A stretch of DNA of 64,000 bases from Pseudomonas corrugata (GTDB lineage Bacteria; Pseudomonadota; Gammaproteobacteria; Pseudomonadales; Pseudomonadaceae), in assembly GCF_001269905.1 (NCBI RefSeq), contig NZ_LHVK01000008.1, positions 268,526-332,525 on the forward strand. Direction: 5' to 3'. The translations under genes were made by a program, and so were the position numbers. The notes below the pieces were generated by a model. The model saw only the letters and a program-made list of their open reading frames with translations. It was not told the origin of the DNA and did no database searches. Shown here in pieces: positions 1-8,395 of this stretch (within the stretch, counting starts at the first letter, position 1; each line of letters begins with the position of its first letter).

Positions 1-860
1 TCGGGTTTGGTCGCGGCGATGATGCGCAGGTCCACCGCAATGCTCTGGTTGGAGCCCAGGCGTTCGAGTTTCTGCTCCTGCAAGACCCGTAGGAGCTTGA
101 CCTGCTGGGCCAGGGGCATGCTCTCGATTTCATCGAGAAACAGCGTGCCGCCATGGGCATACTCGAGCTTGCCGATGCGCTTGCCCTGGGCGCCGGTAAA
201 GGCCCCGCTTTCATGGCCGAACAGTTCCGCCTCGAACAGCGCTTCGGGGATGGCGGCGCAATTCAATGCCACGAAGGGTTTGTCCGCCCGGGGGCCGAAG
301 TCGTGCAGGCACCGGGCGACCAGTTCCTTGCCGCTGCCGGTTTCGCCGCGGATCAATACATTGACCGGCAGGGCCGCCAGGTCCAATACCTGGCGTCGCA
401 GGTTTTGCAGCGCCCGGGAAACCCCTAGCAGCGTCCCGTCGAGTCGGGCCCTGGCGTCGGCCTGTTCATGCAGCCGGCGGTTCTCCAGCACCAGCGAGCG
501 CTTGTCCAGGGCGCGGCGCAGGCTGCCCAGCAGGGCTTCGGGACTGAAGGGTTTCTCCAGGAAGTCGTAGGCCCCATCGCGCATGGCTTCCACGGCCATC
601 GGCACGTCGCCGTGGCCGGTCAGCAGGATCACCGGCAGATCCGCGTCGCGCCGGCGCACTTCGGCCAGCAGCTCCAGGCCGCTGAGCCCGGGCATGCGCA
701 CGTCGCTGAGGATCACCCCCGGATAATGCGCCGGCAATGCCGCCAGGCATTCCTCGGCGCGGCTGAACAACTGCACCTGGAAACCCGACAGACTCAGCCA
801 TTGTTCGACGGCACTGCGGATAGTGCCTTCGTCATCGACGACCATTACAGAGTCAAGCAT
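1..860 (-). CDS. dctD: Sigma-54-dependent response regulator, DctD type (3' end beyond window)
   Basis: Response regulator of a two-component pair with the overlapping downstream-coordinate kinase. The first ~120 residues are a receiver domain (VVDDE acidic cluster near residues 7-11, phosphoacceptor Asp in LSDVRMPG, conserved Lys in EKPF). An AAA+ sigma-54 activation domain follows, with the Walker A motif GETGSGKE and the sigma-54 contact motif GAFTGA both visible. About 286 codons lie in the window; the remaining AAA+ part and the expected Fis-type DNA-binding domain run off the left edge. The ATG overlaps the kinase stop by 8 bp, so the two are translationally coupled. In this family the regulator activates C4-dicarboxylate or alpha-ketoglutarate transporter genes; the target is not visible. 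A MifR-type regulator is the main alternative. Confidence 0.85.
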   Translation of the reverse strand, partial: MLDSVMVVDDEGTIRSAVEQWLSLSGFQVQLFSRAEECLAALPAHYPGVILSDVRMPGLSGLELLAEVRRRDADLPVILLTGHGDVPMAVEAMRDGAYDFLEKPFSPEALLGSLRRALDKRSLVLENRRLHEQADARARLDGTLLGVSRALQNLRRQVLDLAALPVNVLIRGETGSGKELVARCLHDFGPRADKPFVALNCAAIPEALFEAELFGHESGAFTGAQGKRIGKLEYAHGGTLFLDEIESMPLAQQVKLLRVLQEQKLERLGSNQSIAVDLRIIAATKP

Positions 861-2619
861 GCAAGCGGGTCTCCTGATCGATGGGCAACGCCACGCAGAA
901 TACGGCGCCACCTTCGTGATTGTCTGCCGTCAGTCGCCCGCCGGACTCATGGATGATGGCAAACGAAACCGCCAATCCCAGGCCCAGGCCATCGCCCACC
1001 GCCTTGGTGGTAAAGAACGGATCAAAGACCTGGGCCAGGTGTTCCTCGGCAATCCCGGTGCCGCTGTCACTGACCGTCAGGCGCCACAGTAGCTCATCGG
1101 CTTCCAGGCGTACTTCCAGCTGTTTCAGGGGTTGGCCGGCCATGGCATCGAGGGCATTGCGCAACAGGTTGATCAGTACCTGTTCGAGGCGGATCGCATC
1201 GCCACGTACCCACGCCGGACGGGTCAGGTGCAACACGGTACTGACCTGTTCGTCCCGCAGGCGAGCGTCCAGCAGTTGCAGGGCCTGATCCACCACCGCC
1301 GCCAGGTCCAGGCGTTCGCGCAGGCCGCTGGGACTCTTGCGGGCAAACGTTTTCAGGTGACCGGTGAGAGCGGCCATGCGGGTCAGCATGTCGTCCACCG
1401 GTTTGAGCGCCTTGTAGGCATCGTCGACCCGGCCGTGATCCAGCAGCAGGCGCAGGGTTGCCAATTGCATGCGCTGGGCAGTCAGCGGCTGGTTGATTTC
1501 ATGGGCCAGGGCCGCCGACATCTGCCCCAGCGCCGCCAGTTTGGCCGACTGCACCAGTCCTTCCTGGGCGGTACGCAACTCCCGGGTCCGCTCCTCCACC
1601 AGGCGTTCGAGCTCTGCGCGGCTGCGTTGACGCAGCTTCGCCAGGCGCCAGCGCTGGTTGAGGAACAGCAGCAGGAACACCAGCGCCAGCCATGATCCGG
1701 CGGCGGCGAGCCCGGCGTTGCGGCGATCTTCGAAAGCGATCTGCGGGCGCCGCAGCAAATGCAGGGTCCAACCTTCGGCCGTCAGGGGCAGGGACTCCCA
1801 CAGGTAGTCCGCCGGGCCATCAGGGGCATCGACCCGGGCCAACTGACTGTGGTCGTCAAAACGCCGCAACGCTTCGTAGCCCAAGGGTTGCAGAGGTTGC
1901 TTGTCGTATTGGCGGGTGGCCTTGAGCTCGGCACGGTCGCTGTCGGTCAGGGGTTGCAGATGGCGATAGCGCCAGCCTGGCCGGTTGGCGATGAACACGA
2001 TGCCCCGGCCATCGCTGACCAACAGGGTGTCGCTGCCCTGGCGCCATTCACGTTCAAGCTCCGGAAATTCGAGCTTCACCACCATCGCCCCCAGAAACTC
2101 GCCGTTGTCCCCGATCACCGCGCTGGACAGGAAATAACCCGGAATGCCGCTGGTCACACCCACCGCATAGAAACGCCCGGTGCCCTGGGTCCGGGTCTGG
2201 AGGAAATAGGGCCGGAAGCCATAGTTGTGCCCGACGTAACTGCTGGGCAGGCGCCAGTTGCTGGCCGCCACGGCCAGGCCGGTGCGGTCGAGCAACTCCA
2301 AGGTCGAGGAATGCGCGGTATCGTTGATTTTCTCCAGTTTGCGATTCAGCGCGTCCTGTTGCGTCGCACTGACCGGTCCTGCCAGGGCCGACCGCAACTC
2401 CGGGTCCAGGGCCAGGACGGCGGGCAGGGCGCGATAGCGATCGATCAGGGTATGCAGGGAGTTGGCGTACAACGCCAGTTGCTGGTTCGCACGGCTGGCA
2501 TCTTCCTCCAGCGCCTGGCGCTCGGCATGGCGCACGGCCAGTGTGGCGGCGCCGACGGCACCGGCGAGGATCAGCACAATGGCAACGGAAAGACGCAAGG
2601 GGCGAGGCATTGCGAGCAT
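853..2619 (-). CDS. dctB: Sensor histidine kinase, DctB type
   Basis: Membrane sensor kinase of 588 residues, the usual length of the DctB/MifS family. An N-terminal membrane helix (about residues 8-25) is followed by a periplasmic PDC/Cache sensor carrying the DctB-like stretch [11 protein letters not shown] and GIPGYFLS. A second membrane helix lies near residues 305-325. The cytoplasmic part has a HisKA domain with the phosphoacceptor His373 in AHEINQPL and a HATPase_c domain with N box (LLRNALDAM) and G boxes (DSGTGI, GLGLGL). It is followed by the response regulator with an 8-bp overlap. It probably senses C4-dicarboxylates (succinate, malate, fumarate), but ligand choice within DctB/MifS cannot be read from sequence. 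The start could also be the ATG three codons downstream. Confidence 0.85.
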   Translation of the reverse strand: MLAMPRPLRLSVAIVLILAGAVGAATLAVRHAERQALEEDASRANQQLALYANSLHTLIDRYRALPAVLALDPELRSALAGPVSATQQDALNRKLEKINDTAHSSTLELLDRTGLAVAASNWRLPSSYVGHNYGFRPYFLQTRTQGTGRFYAVGVTSGIPGYFLSSAVIGDNGEFLGAMVVKLEFPELEREWRQGSDTLLVSDGRGIVFIANRPGWRYRHLQPLTDSDRAELKATRQYDKQPLQPLGYEALRRFDDHSQLARVDAPDGPADYLWESLPLTAEGWTLHLLRRPQIAFEDRRNAGLAAAGSWLALVFLLLFLNQRWRLAKLRQRSRAELERLVEERTRELRTAQEGLVQSAKLAALGQMSAALAHEINQPLTAQRMQLATLRLLLDHGRVDDAYKALKPVDDMLTRMAALTGHLKTFARKSPSGLRERLDLAAVVDQALQLLDARLRDEQVSTVLHLTRPAWVRGDAIRLEQVLINLLRNALDAMAGQPLKQLEVRLEADELLWRLTVSDSGTGIAEEHLAQVFDPFFTTKAVGDGLGLGLAVSFAIIHESGGRLTADNHEGGAVFCVALPIDQETRLHA

Positions 2620-2693
2620 GTGAGCGCTTCAAGGGCGGACGGGACAGGCACCATAGCATGCCGCCCGCGTGTCGTAATGCGCCCGGTGCCGGG

Positions 2694-5513
2694 TTATCGA
2701 AGCGCTTTTTGTGTCTGTCTCAGTTGGCCGATGGTGGCCTCCATTTCCCTGCGCAGGCCTCGCCGTGTGATGCCGTTGGAAGGGCCGAACATCTTGCTCA
2801 ATGGCCGGTAGGTATCGATCGCTTCAACCCCCGCCTCGTCGAATAAAGTATCGACATAGTCCATTTGCAGGTTCAGTACGTTGATCATGTCGTTGATGTA
2901 TGTATCTGCCCGGGTCAGCTTTTCTTCGGAAAGGGTCTGGCTCGCCTTGCCGATTTCATGAATGATTTCAATCGTGCCTGCGACGGCGTTGACCACCGCT
3001 CCGATTTCGTTGGCGGCAGTATTTCCCGTGGCTTTCAGGGCTGCCTTGGTGCCTGTGACCGTCGCTTCCTTACCCAACTTCAAGACGTTTTTTTGGGTCG
3101 GGGCATACGTCGCTTCGATCAGATGCCGGGCTTTGATCTGTGCGTAGGAGGAAAAGTCCATGGTCCTGTATTCGCCTTTCCTCACGATTCGGTCAGGGTC
3201 CAGTTTGCGGGATTTGAAATTCACAGCCGAGCTCAGGCTCAGCCTTTCCAGGGCGTAGTCCAGGCCAACGCTCACGGCTTTGCTGGTCACGAACCCCAAC
3301 GCGGCACCCATGATGACGCCCGGGGGACCTGCGGCACTGCCCAACGCCGCGCTCCCGATTCCCACCGCCACGCCCATGCCATAGCTGACGACCTGGGCGC
3401 CCACGTGAGCGCCGATACGTAGCGCGGCGGATTGGGCGTGGTCCGCCGCCGAGCGATGGTTGGCCAGTTGGGATTGCGCTTCGCTGGCCCTGCGTGCTGT
3501 CAGTTTCATGATGTAAATGAATTTCTCGACCTCCCTGTTCAGTCGGGAAAGAGTCTTCCAGCGCTGCAATTGAGTCGCGGCCAGGGCTTTCCTGGCATCT
3601 CGCTGGGCGGGCGTCTCCAGCATCAGTCCGCTGAAATCGGTGAAGATGATCGGGTTGTTCCCGACGAACCCATAAAGATTCAATCCATCCAGGTCTCCCG
3701 CCGGATCCGAACTGACCCAGCGTTGCAGCCACGGCGCGTAATAGCGTGCGCCGTAATAATACAGACCGCTGGCGTCCATCTCCTGACCTGAATAGCGGAG
3801 CGTCTTGTAACCGGCTTCCACCTCGGAGCGGGCGGCGTACCAGGCCGTTCCGCCGAAAGGATAGTAGTGCTCCAGGCTGATCAGTGCGGCGTTGCGGTCC
3901 AGTTCCAGCGCACTGGAACCCAGGTGGTCATCGAGGCTGTAGCGCAGTTGATCGGCTTCGATACCGCTGGGTTGACCGGTTTCCCAGTGCAGGCAACGGA
4001 CCTGGCCGTGGGTCAACAGACAGGTGATTACGTGCAGTTCTTCGCCGTTGGGGGCCAGGCGGATTTCAAGGCCTGGCAGGTAGCGTGTCTCGTGGCGAGT
4101 GCCTGCGCGGGTGCGGGTCTTGCTGACCCGTTCACCCTGGCTATAGAGGTATGTTTCCTCATCGTCGGACAAACCGTTGTCGCGTTTAAGCAGTGTGACC
4201 TTACTGAGTTGGTCGCGGGCATCCCACACCAAAGGCTGTGCGCCGCGTTGTAAATGCAGCTGGTTACCATGAGCATCGAACAACGTCTCGAAAACCGGCT
4301 CAGGGTCGCCTTCGGCCCAGCGTACTCCCCGGTTGCTGTGGGGGGAAATCCGTAGCGTCTGGGTGTGATTGTTGCCTGTACGAACATGACGCAGACGGGT
4401 CAGATTGTTACCGGTGTCGTAGTCATAGAATTGGGTGTAGTTGAAGCGACGTCCAGGGTCGATGGGAATGAACGGTTGTGGGAGCCCGGGTTGCAGATGC
4501 GGTATGTCCCCCTCCAGGCCACTGGCGCTGGCCAAGCGGTAGAGCGAGTCGTAGGTGAAGTCGCGATGCCCGTCCACGCGCTGGTTGGCGCAGTACACAG
4601 TGGCAACGCTGAGGTCATCGATGCGCAACACGTTGCCCACGGGGTCGTAGAAGTAGGCAAGGTTCTGGCACAAGGCTGCGTCGGTTTTTCCAGTCTTCAC
4701 GGTGCTCAGCAGATCGTTGGCCGGGTCATAGGTCCAGCGCGTGATTACCCCATTGGCAGTGTCCTGCCGCTCGACCTGGCCGGCCGCGTTGTAGTGGGCG
4801 TCCAGCAGAATCTGTTGCGCGCGAGCATGCCCCTTGAGTTGCAAGTCCACCCGTTTGAGCTGCCCGCAGATGTCCAGTTGCAGAGACTGCCGGTGGCCGC
4901 CGGCGTCGGCCCGGCCTATCGGTGTACCGAGGGCGTCGTAGGTCAGCTCGGTGATGTAGTCAGTGGCGTCGGCAAAGCGGCGTACCTGACGCAAGGACTC
5001 GCCCGACAGGCCATAACTGTCCAACAGCACGACCCCCGATGGGTCGATCTGCTCAAGTAATTCTCCGCGCCGGTTATGATCAGCGTCTGCCGTGGCGTCG
5101 GCGTAGATGAAAGTATCGGTTTCGGGCTCTGCCTGGCTGTGCTCCTCAAGGAGCAGCGGGCGCAATCGAGGGTCGTAAGTGATGCGCCAATTATTGCCGC
5201 GTTCATTCCACAGTTGCAGGATCTCACCTGCCAGGCCCGGTAATACCAGGCGCCACCCGGCATCGACGCTGTCGGAGCGTAACGAGCTGCCTATCAGGGT
5301 GTACAGGCTGGCCTGGTTGGCTTTGGGCGCCTGGTCGAAAAGACGTGGGTCCCACTGCTCCAGCAGGTGGCCGGCGGCGTTATAGCGCTGGCGGGATATC
5401 AATGCGGTGGCGGAGGTTGCAACCTCACTGCGCAAATAGACAGTCTGCCGTGCCGGCAAGCCGCGCCCGTCGATGGCAACGACGTTTGGAGTACGGTAAT
5501 GGACGGAGCTCAT
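2694..5513 (-). CDS. Tc toxin C subunit, TccC-like Rhs protein 1
   Basis: Rhs/YD-repeat protein of 939 residues of the TccC family, the toxin-bearing C component of ABC-type Tc complexes. Residues 1-631 form the Rhs shell, ending in the signature core with DPAGDLDGLNLYGFVGNN, where TccC proteins cleave themselves through conserved aspartates. The remaining ~308 residues are the variable tail that in this family is the effector. The tail has a glycine/alanine-rich hydrophobic stretch (around residues 700-760) and no ADP-ribosyltransferase or other catalytic motif I recognise. There is no signal peptide. Its shell is closely similar to that of the next tccC gene but the tails are unrelated by eye. 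It has its own upstream lux-box-like site and a TATATT -10 candidate, so it is probably transcribed separately from the TcB gene. Confidence 0.85.
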   Translation of the reverse strand: MSSVHYRTPNVVAIDGRGLPARQTVYLRSEVATSATALISRQRYNAAGHLLEQWDPRLFDQAPKANQASLYTLIGSSLRSDSVDAGWRLVLPGLAGEILQLWNERGNNWRITYDPRLRPLLLEEHSQAEPETDTFIYADATADADHNRRGELLEQIDPSGVVLLDSYGLSGESLRQVRRFADATDYITELTYDALGTPIGRADAGGHRQSLQLDICGQLKRVDLQLKGHARAQQILLDAHYNAAGQVERQDTANGVITRWTYDPANDLLSTVKTGKTDAALCQNLAYFYDPVGNVLRIDDLSVATVYCANQRVDGHRDFTYDSLYRLASASGLEGDIPHLQPGLPQPFIPIDPGRRFNYTQFYDYDTGNNLTRLRHVRTGNNHTQTLRISPHSNRGVRWAEGDPEPVFETLFDAHGNQLHLQRGAQPLVWDARDQLSKVTLLKRDNGLSDDEETYLYSQGERVSKTRTRAGTRHETRYLPGLEIRLAPNGEELHVITCLLTHGQVRCLHWETGQPSGIEADQLRYSLDDHLGSSALELDRNAALISLEHYYPFGGTAWYAARSEVEAGYKTLRYSGQEMDASGLYYYGARYYAPWLQRWVSSDPAGDLDGLNLYGFVGNNPIIFTDFSGLMLETPAQRDARKALAATQLQRWKTLSRLNREVEKFIYIMKLTARRASEAQSQLANHRSAADHAQSAALRIGAHVGAQVVSYGMGVAVGIGSAALGSAAGPPGVIMGAALGFVTSKAVSVGLDYALERLSLSSAVNFKSRKLDPDRIVRKGEYRTMDFSSYAQIKARHLIEATYAPTQKNVLKLGKEATVTGTKAALKATGNTAANEIGAVVNAVAGTIEIIHEIGKASQTLSEEKLTRADTYINDMINVLNLQMDYVDTLFDEAGVEAIDTYRPLSKMFGPSNGITRRGLRREMEATIGQLRQTQKALR

Positions 5514-5576
5514 CGGTCGACGGCCTCCAGGGATGCGTCGTTTCGATCCTTAATCGAGGTCGGGTACTGAGAGGGC

Positions 5577-5623
5577 AATATACCCATGAAAAGACAGCGC
5601 CGAACCTGTCAGGTCTGACAGGT
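5577..5623 (-). promoter_or_regulatory. Lux-box-like palindrome and promoter of tccC-1
   Basis: A 20-bp site at 5604-5623 (ACCTGTCAGGTCTGACAGGT on the plus strand) has perfect 9-bp inverted halves around a 2-bp centre. On the minus strand it is followed after 21 bp by TATATT (5577-5582), which would put the palindrome centre near -44, the position used by LuxR-type activators. The tccC-1 ATG is 90 bp from the palindrome. Very similar sites precede the other two Tc transcription units. That a LuxR-family protein binds here is inferred from the CTGT-N-ACAG arrangement. Confidence 0.65.
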
Positions 5624-5648
5624 CACCGGGGCAAACCGGCCCATTGCG

Positions 5649-8372
5649 TCATCCTTTTGTGCCCTTGGTACGGGACTGCTTCAACAGGTACTGATTGTCC
5701 GTGGTGCTCATCTCTTTGTACCAGGTCATGCCTGTTTGCGCCCGATCGATGTAGTCCAGCGTGACCTGGGTTTTTCTCTGCAGGACCGAATGGTGGATCG
5801 GTGCCAGGGCTTGCCGTGGTGTCATGTAGTTGACGTTGGGCAACAAGTCGCCTGGATAGACCACCGATTGACCCAGGGTTTTGAAAGAGGCGTCCGTCGC
5901 ACGCCAACGCTGTTCCACGGTGCTTTTCCATTCAGCGAGCATGGCATCGATCTTCTGGATTTTCATGGGGGTCAGCCCCATCTTGATGTCCTCGGCTTCC
6001 TGTGCCCGAACGCCCAGTTTCAGCAGATTGATGCCGGGTACCACCGAGCCTACGACTCGATTCAGGAAAAAACTCGAAAACTCCTGGACCGAGGCGCCCA
6101 TGGAGTCGTCCCGAGCGAGCCCTAACCGGCTATCGATTGCCTTGATCGACATGGTCGACGTCTGCGGGATGAGCGGCCGCAACAGGCGGGCCGTCGGGAG
6201 GCTGGTTTCGGCTGTCACCTCAGCGATATCGGCGCCTATATTTCCACCGGTGAGGCCACCGGCGTAAGGGATTTCATTGAGCAATGGAACCACTGAACCC
6301 AACCCTTCCGCTCCTACGTAGCCACCCGAAAAACCGACCACGGCACCGAGGGTTTCACCCGCCAGGTTTTTCAACATCTCCTTACCGATGTTCGTCTTGT
6401 GGATGATGTTGTCGATCTGCGCCAGCGCCGTTGCGGATTCCTTCCCGAGTTCCGAAATGAAATCCGAATAGTTCAGGATCTGCCACTGGATTCTGTTCGT
6501 TCCGCTGTCCACATAGCACAATGGGTTGTTGCCCAGGAACGCATACAGATTCAACCCATCCACATCTCCCGCCGGATCGGCGGCAATCCAGCGCTGCAGC
6601 CACGGTGCGTAGTACCGTTCGTTGTAGGCATACAAACCGCCGACGTCCATTTCGCGACCCGAATAGCGCTGGGTCTTGTACCCGACTTCCAGTGCCGATC
6701 GTGCGCTCATCCATGCCGTCGCGCCGAACGGGTAATAGCCTTCGTGGCTGATCAACCGGGCTTGCTGGTCAAGTTCCATCAGGCTCGAACCCAGATGATC
6801 CTGCAGGCTGTAGCGCAGTTGGTCGTCGGCAATCCCGACCGGCTTGCCGGTAACCCAGTGCAGGCAGCGTACGTTGACGGGCCCGGCGGCGATCAGGATG
6901 ACGTGCAACTCCTCGCCTGAGTCGCGCGTGCGGATTTCCAGATCAGGCAGGTAGTGCACCGCGTGGAAATGACGGGTGGTTCCGGCGTAGGCGTCGTGGC
7001 GTTTATAGACCCGCAGCCCCTGGCTGTAGTGGTAGAGTTCTTCGTCGTCGGGGGCGGCGTCACGCTTGACCAGTGTTACGGTCGTCAGCTGGTCACGGGC
7101 GTTCCATTCCAGGTCCCGGCCGGGTTGCAGTGCCTGGAGGTTGCCATGACGGTCGTACAGCGCATCGAACGACGGCGCGGGATCACCCGGCTCCCAGCGC
7201 GTGCCCCGGTTGCTGTGCGGGTCGATGAACATCTGGCGGGTGTGGCTGGCGCCGTCGCGTGCATGGTGGAGTTTGACCAGATTGCCGCCATGATCATATT
7301 CGTAGGTTTGTACGTAGTTGCGCCGGTCATTGGGGTCGGTCGGCTGCGGGAGGGCGGGATTGTCCGATGGCGGGCCATCGTCGTACCCACTGGCGCTGAG
7401 CAGGCGATACAGCGAGTCATAGCTGAAGCCGCGATGGCCGTCGACCCGCTGGTTGGCGAAATGACTGGGCCTGAAGGCCTGATCGAGGATATGAATGATG
7501 TTACCTGCCGGGTCATACGCGTATTCGAAATCCTGCAGGGTCACCTGGTCACTCAGCGTCCATTGACGCTGCAAGCGCGCATCGGCTGGATCGTAGCGCC
7601 AGTGGCTGACCGTGCCATTGCTGATCCGCTGTTCGATAATCTGCCCTGCGGCGTTGTAGTGCGCACTCTCCAGGATCGGTAGCCATTCGGCCTGCCCCAC
7701 GAGTTGCAATTGGGCCTGTGCAAGCTGTCCGGCCAGGTCGTAGCGCCATCGTTTGCGATGCAGGCCGGCGTCGGTCTGCTCCAGGACGGCGCCCAGCGGA
7801 TCGTAGAGGTAGCGGCTGGTAAAGGCTTTGCCATCCTCGAACATGCGTGTTTCGCGCAGCGGTCGGCCGAGCAGGCCGTAGCTGTCCAGGTGCAGGCTGC
7901 CCGAAGGGTCGGTCTGTTCGAACAAGCGCCCGCGCAGGTTGTGACCGGCATCCGCCGTACTGTCGCCATAGGTGAAGGTATCCACATCGGCTTGGCCGTT
8001 CTCCTCCAGTACTACTAGCCGCAGTTGCCCATCGTGCCGCGTGCGCCAGTGGCTGCCGCGTTCGTCCCAGCGCTGCAGGACCTCACCCGCCAGGCCCGGT
8101 AGAACCAGGCGCCAACCCGCATCGACGCTGTCGGTGCGTAAAGGATGCCCGTTCATGGCATGGCGGGTGGCCTGGTTGGGTTTGGGCGCATTCTCGAACA
8201 GGCGTGCATCCCATTGCTCGACGAGTCGGCCGGCGGCGTCGTGGCGGCGTCGGGATATCAGTGCCCTGGCCGGGGTCGAGACCTGGTTGCGCAAATAAAC
8301 GATCTGCCGCGCCGGCAGGCCACGACCATCGACGACGATCAGATCTGGTGTACGCGAGTACACAGTGCTCAT
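5649..8372 (-). CDS. Tc toxin C subunit, TccC-like Rhs protein 2
   Basis: Second TccC-family Rhs protein, 907 residues from the ATG at 8372. An upstream in-frame extension exists but lies inside the TcB gene and has no similarity to the family; the chosen start aligns with that of the first TccC (both continue into VDGRGLPARQ). The Rhs shell spans residues 1 to ~622 and ends in DPAGDVDGLNLYAFLGNNP. The ~285-residue tail is different from that of TccC-1, again with glycine-rich hydrophobic segments (GETLGAVVGFSGGYVGAEG region) and no recognised catalytic motif. It begins 23 bp after the TcB stop and is presumably co-transcribed with it. TcB and the TccC shell normally form a closed cocoon around the cleaved tail. 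Confidence 0.85.
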   Translation of the reverse strand: MSTVYSRTPDLIVVDGRGLPARQIVYLRNQVSTPARALISRRRHDAAGRLVEQWDARLFENAPKPNQATRHAMNGHPLRTDSVDAGWRLVLPGLAGEVLQRWDERGSHWRTRHDGQLRLVVLEENGQADVDTFTYGDSTADAGHNLRGRLFEQTDPSGSLHLDSYGLLGRPLRETRMFEDGKAFTSRYLYDPLGAVLEQTDAGLHRKRWRYDLAGQLAQAQLQLVGQAEWLPILESAHYNAAGQIIEQRISNGTVSHWRYDPADARLQRQWTLSDQVTLQDFEYAYDPAGNIIHILDQAFRPSHFANQRVDGHRGFSYDSLYRLLSASGYDDGPPSDNPALPQPTDPNDRRNYVQTYEYDHGGNLVKLHHARDGASHTRQMFIDPHSNRGTRWEPGDPAPSFDALYDRHGNLQALQPGRDLEWNARDQLTTVTLVKRDAAPDDEELYHYSQGLRVYKRHDAYAGTTRHFHAVHYLPDLEIRTRDSGEELHVILIAAGPVNVRCLHWVTGKPVGIADDQLRYSLQDHLGSSLMELDQQARLISHEGYYPFGATAWMSARSALEVGYKTQRYSGREMDVGGLYAYNERYYAPWLQRWIAADPAGDVDGLNLYAFLGNNPLCYVDSGTNRIQWQILNYSDFISELGKESATALAQIDNIIHKTNIGKEMLKNLAGETLGAVVGFSGGYVGAEGLGSVVPLLNEIPYAGGLTGGNIGADIAEVTAETSLPTARLLRPLIPQTSTMSIKAIDSRLGLARDDSMGASVQEFSSFFLNRVVGSVVPGINLLKLGVRAQEAEDIKMGLTPMKIQKIDAMLAEWKSTVEQRWRATDASFKTLGQSVVYPGDLLPNVNYMTPRQALAPIHHSVLQRKTQVTLDYIDRAQTGMTWYKEMSTTDNQYLLKQSRTKGTKG

Positions 8373-8395
8373 GGCGTGGCTTGCCTGCGCATGTT

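Noticed and set aside
2682..2693. CCCGGTGCCGGG as terminator after tccC-1
   Set aside because: Short dyad with no U run, directly abutting the stop codon.
2694..8372. Type VI secretion Rhs effectors as identity of the two Rhs proteins
   Set aside because: They lack the PAAR and long N-terminal regions of type VI Rhs proteins, start like TccC, and one lies 23 bp after a TcB gene.
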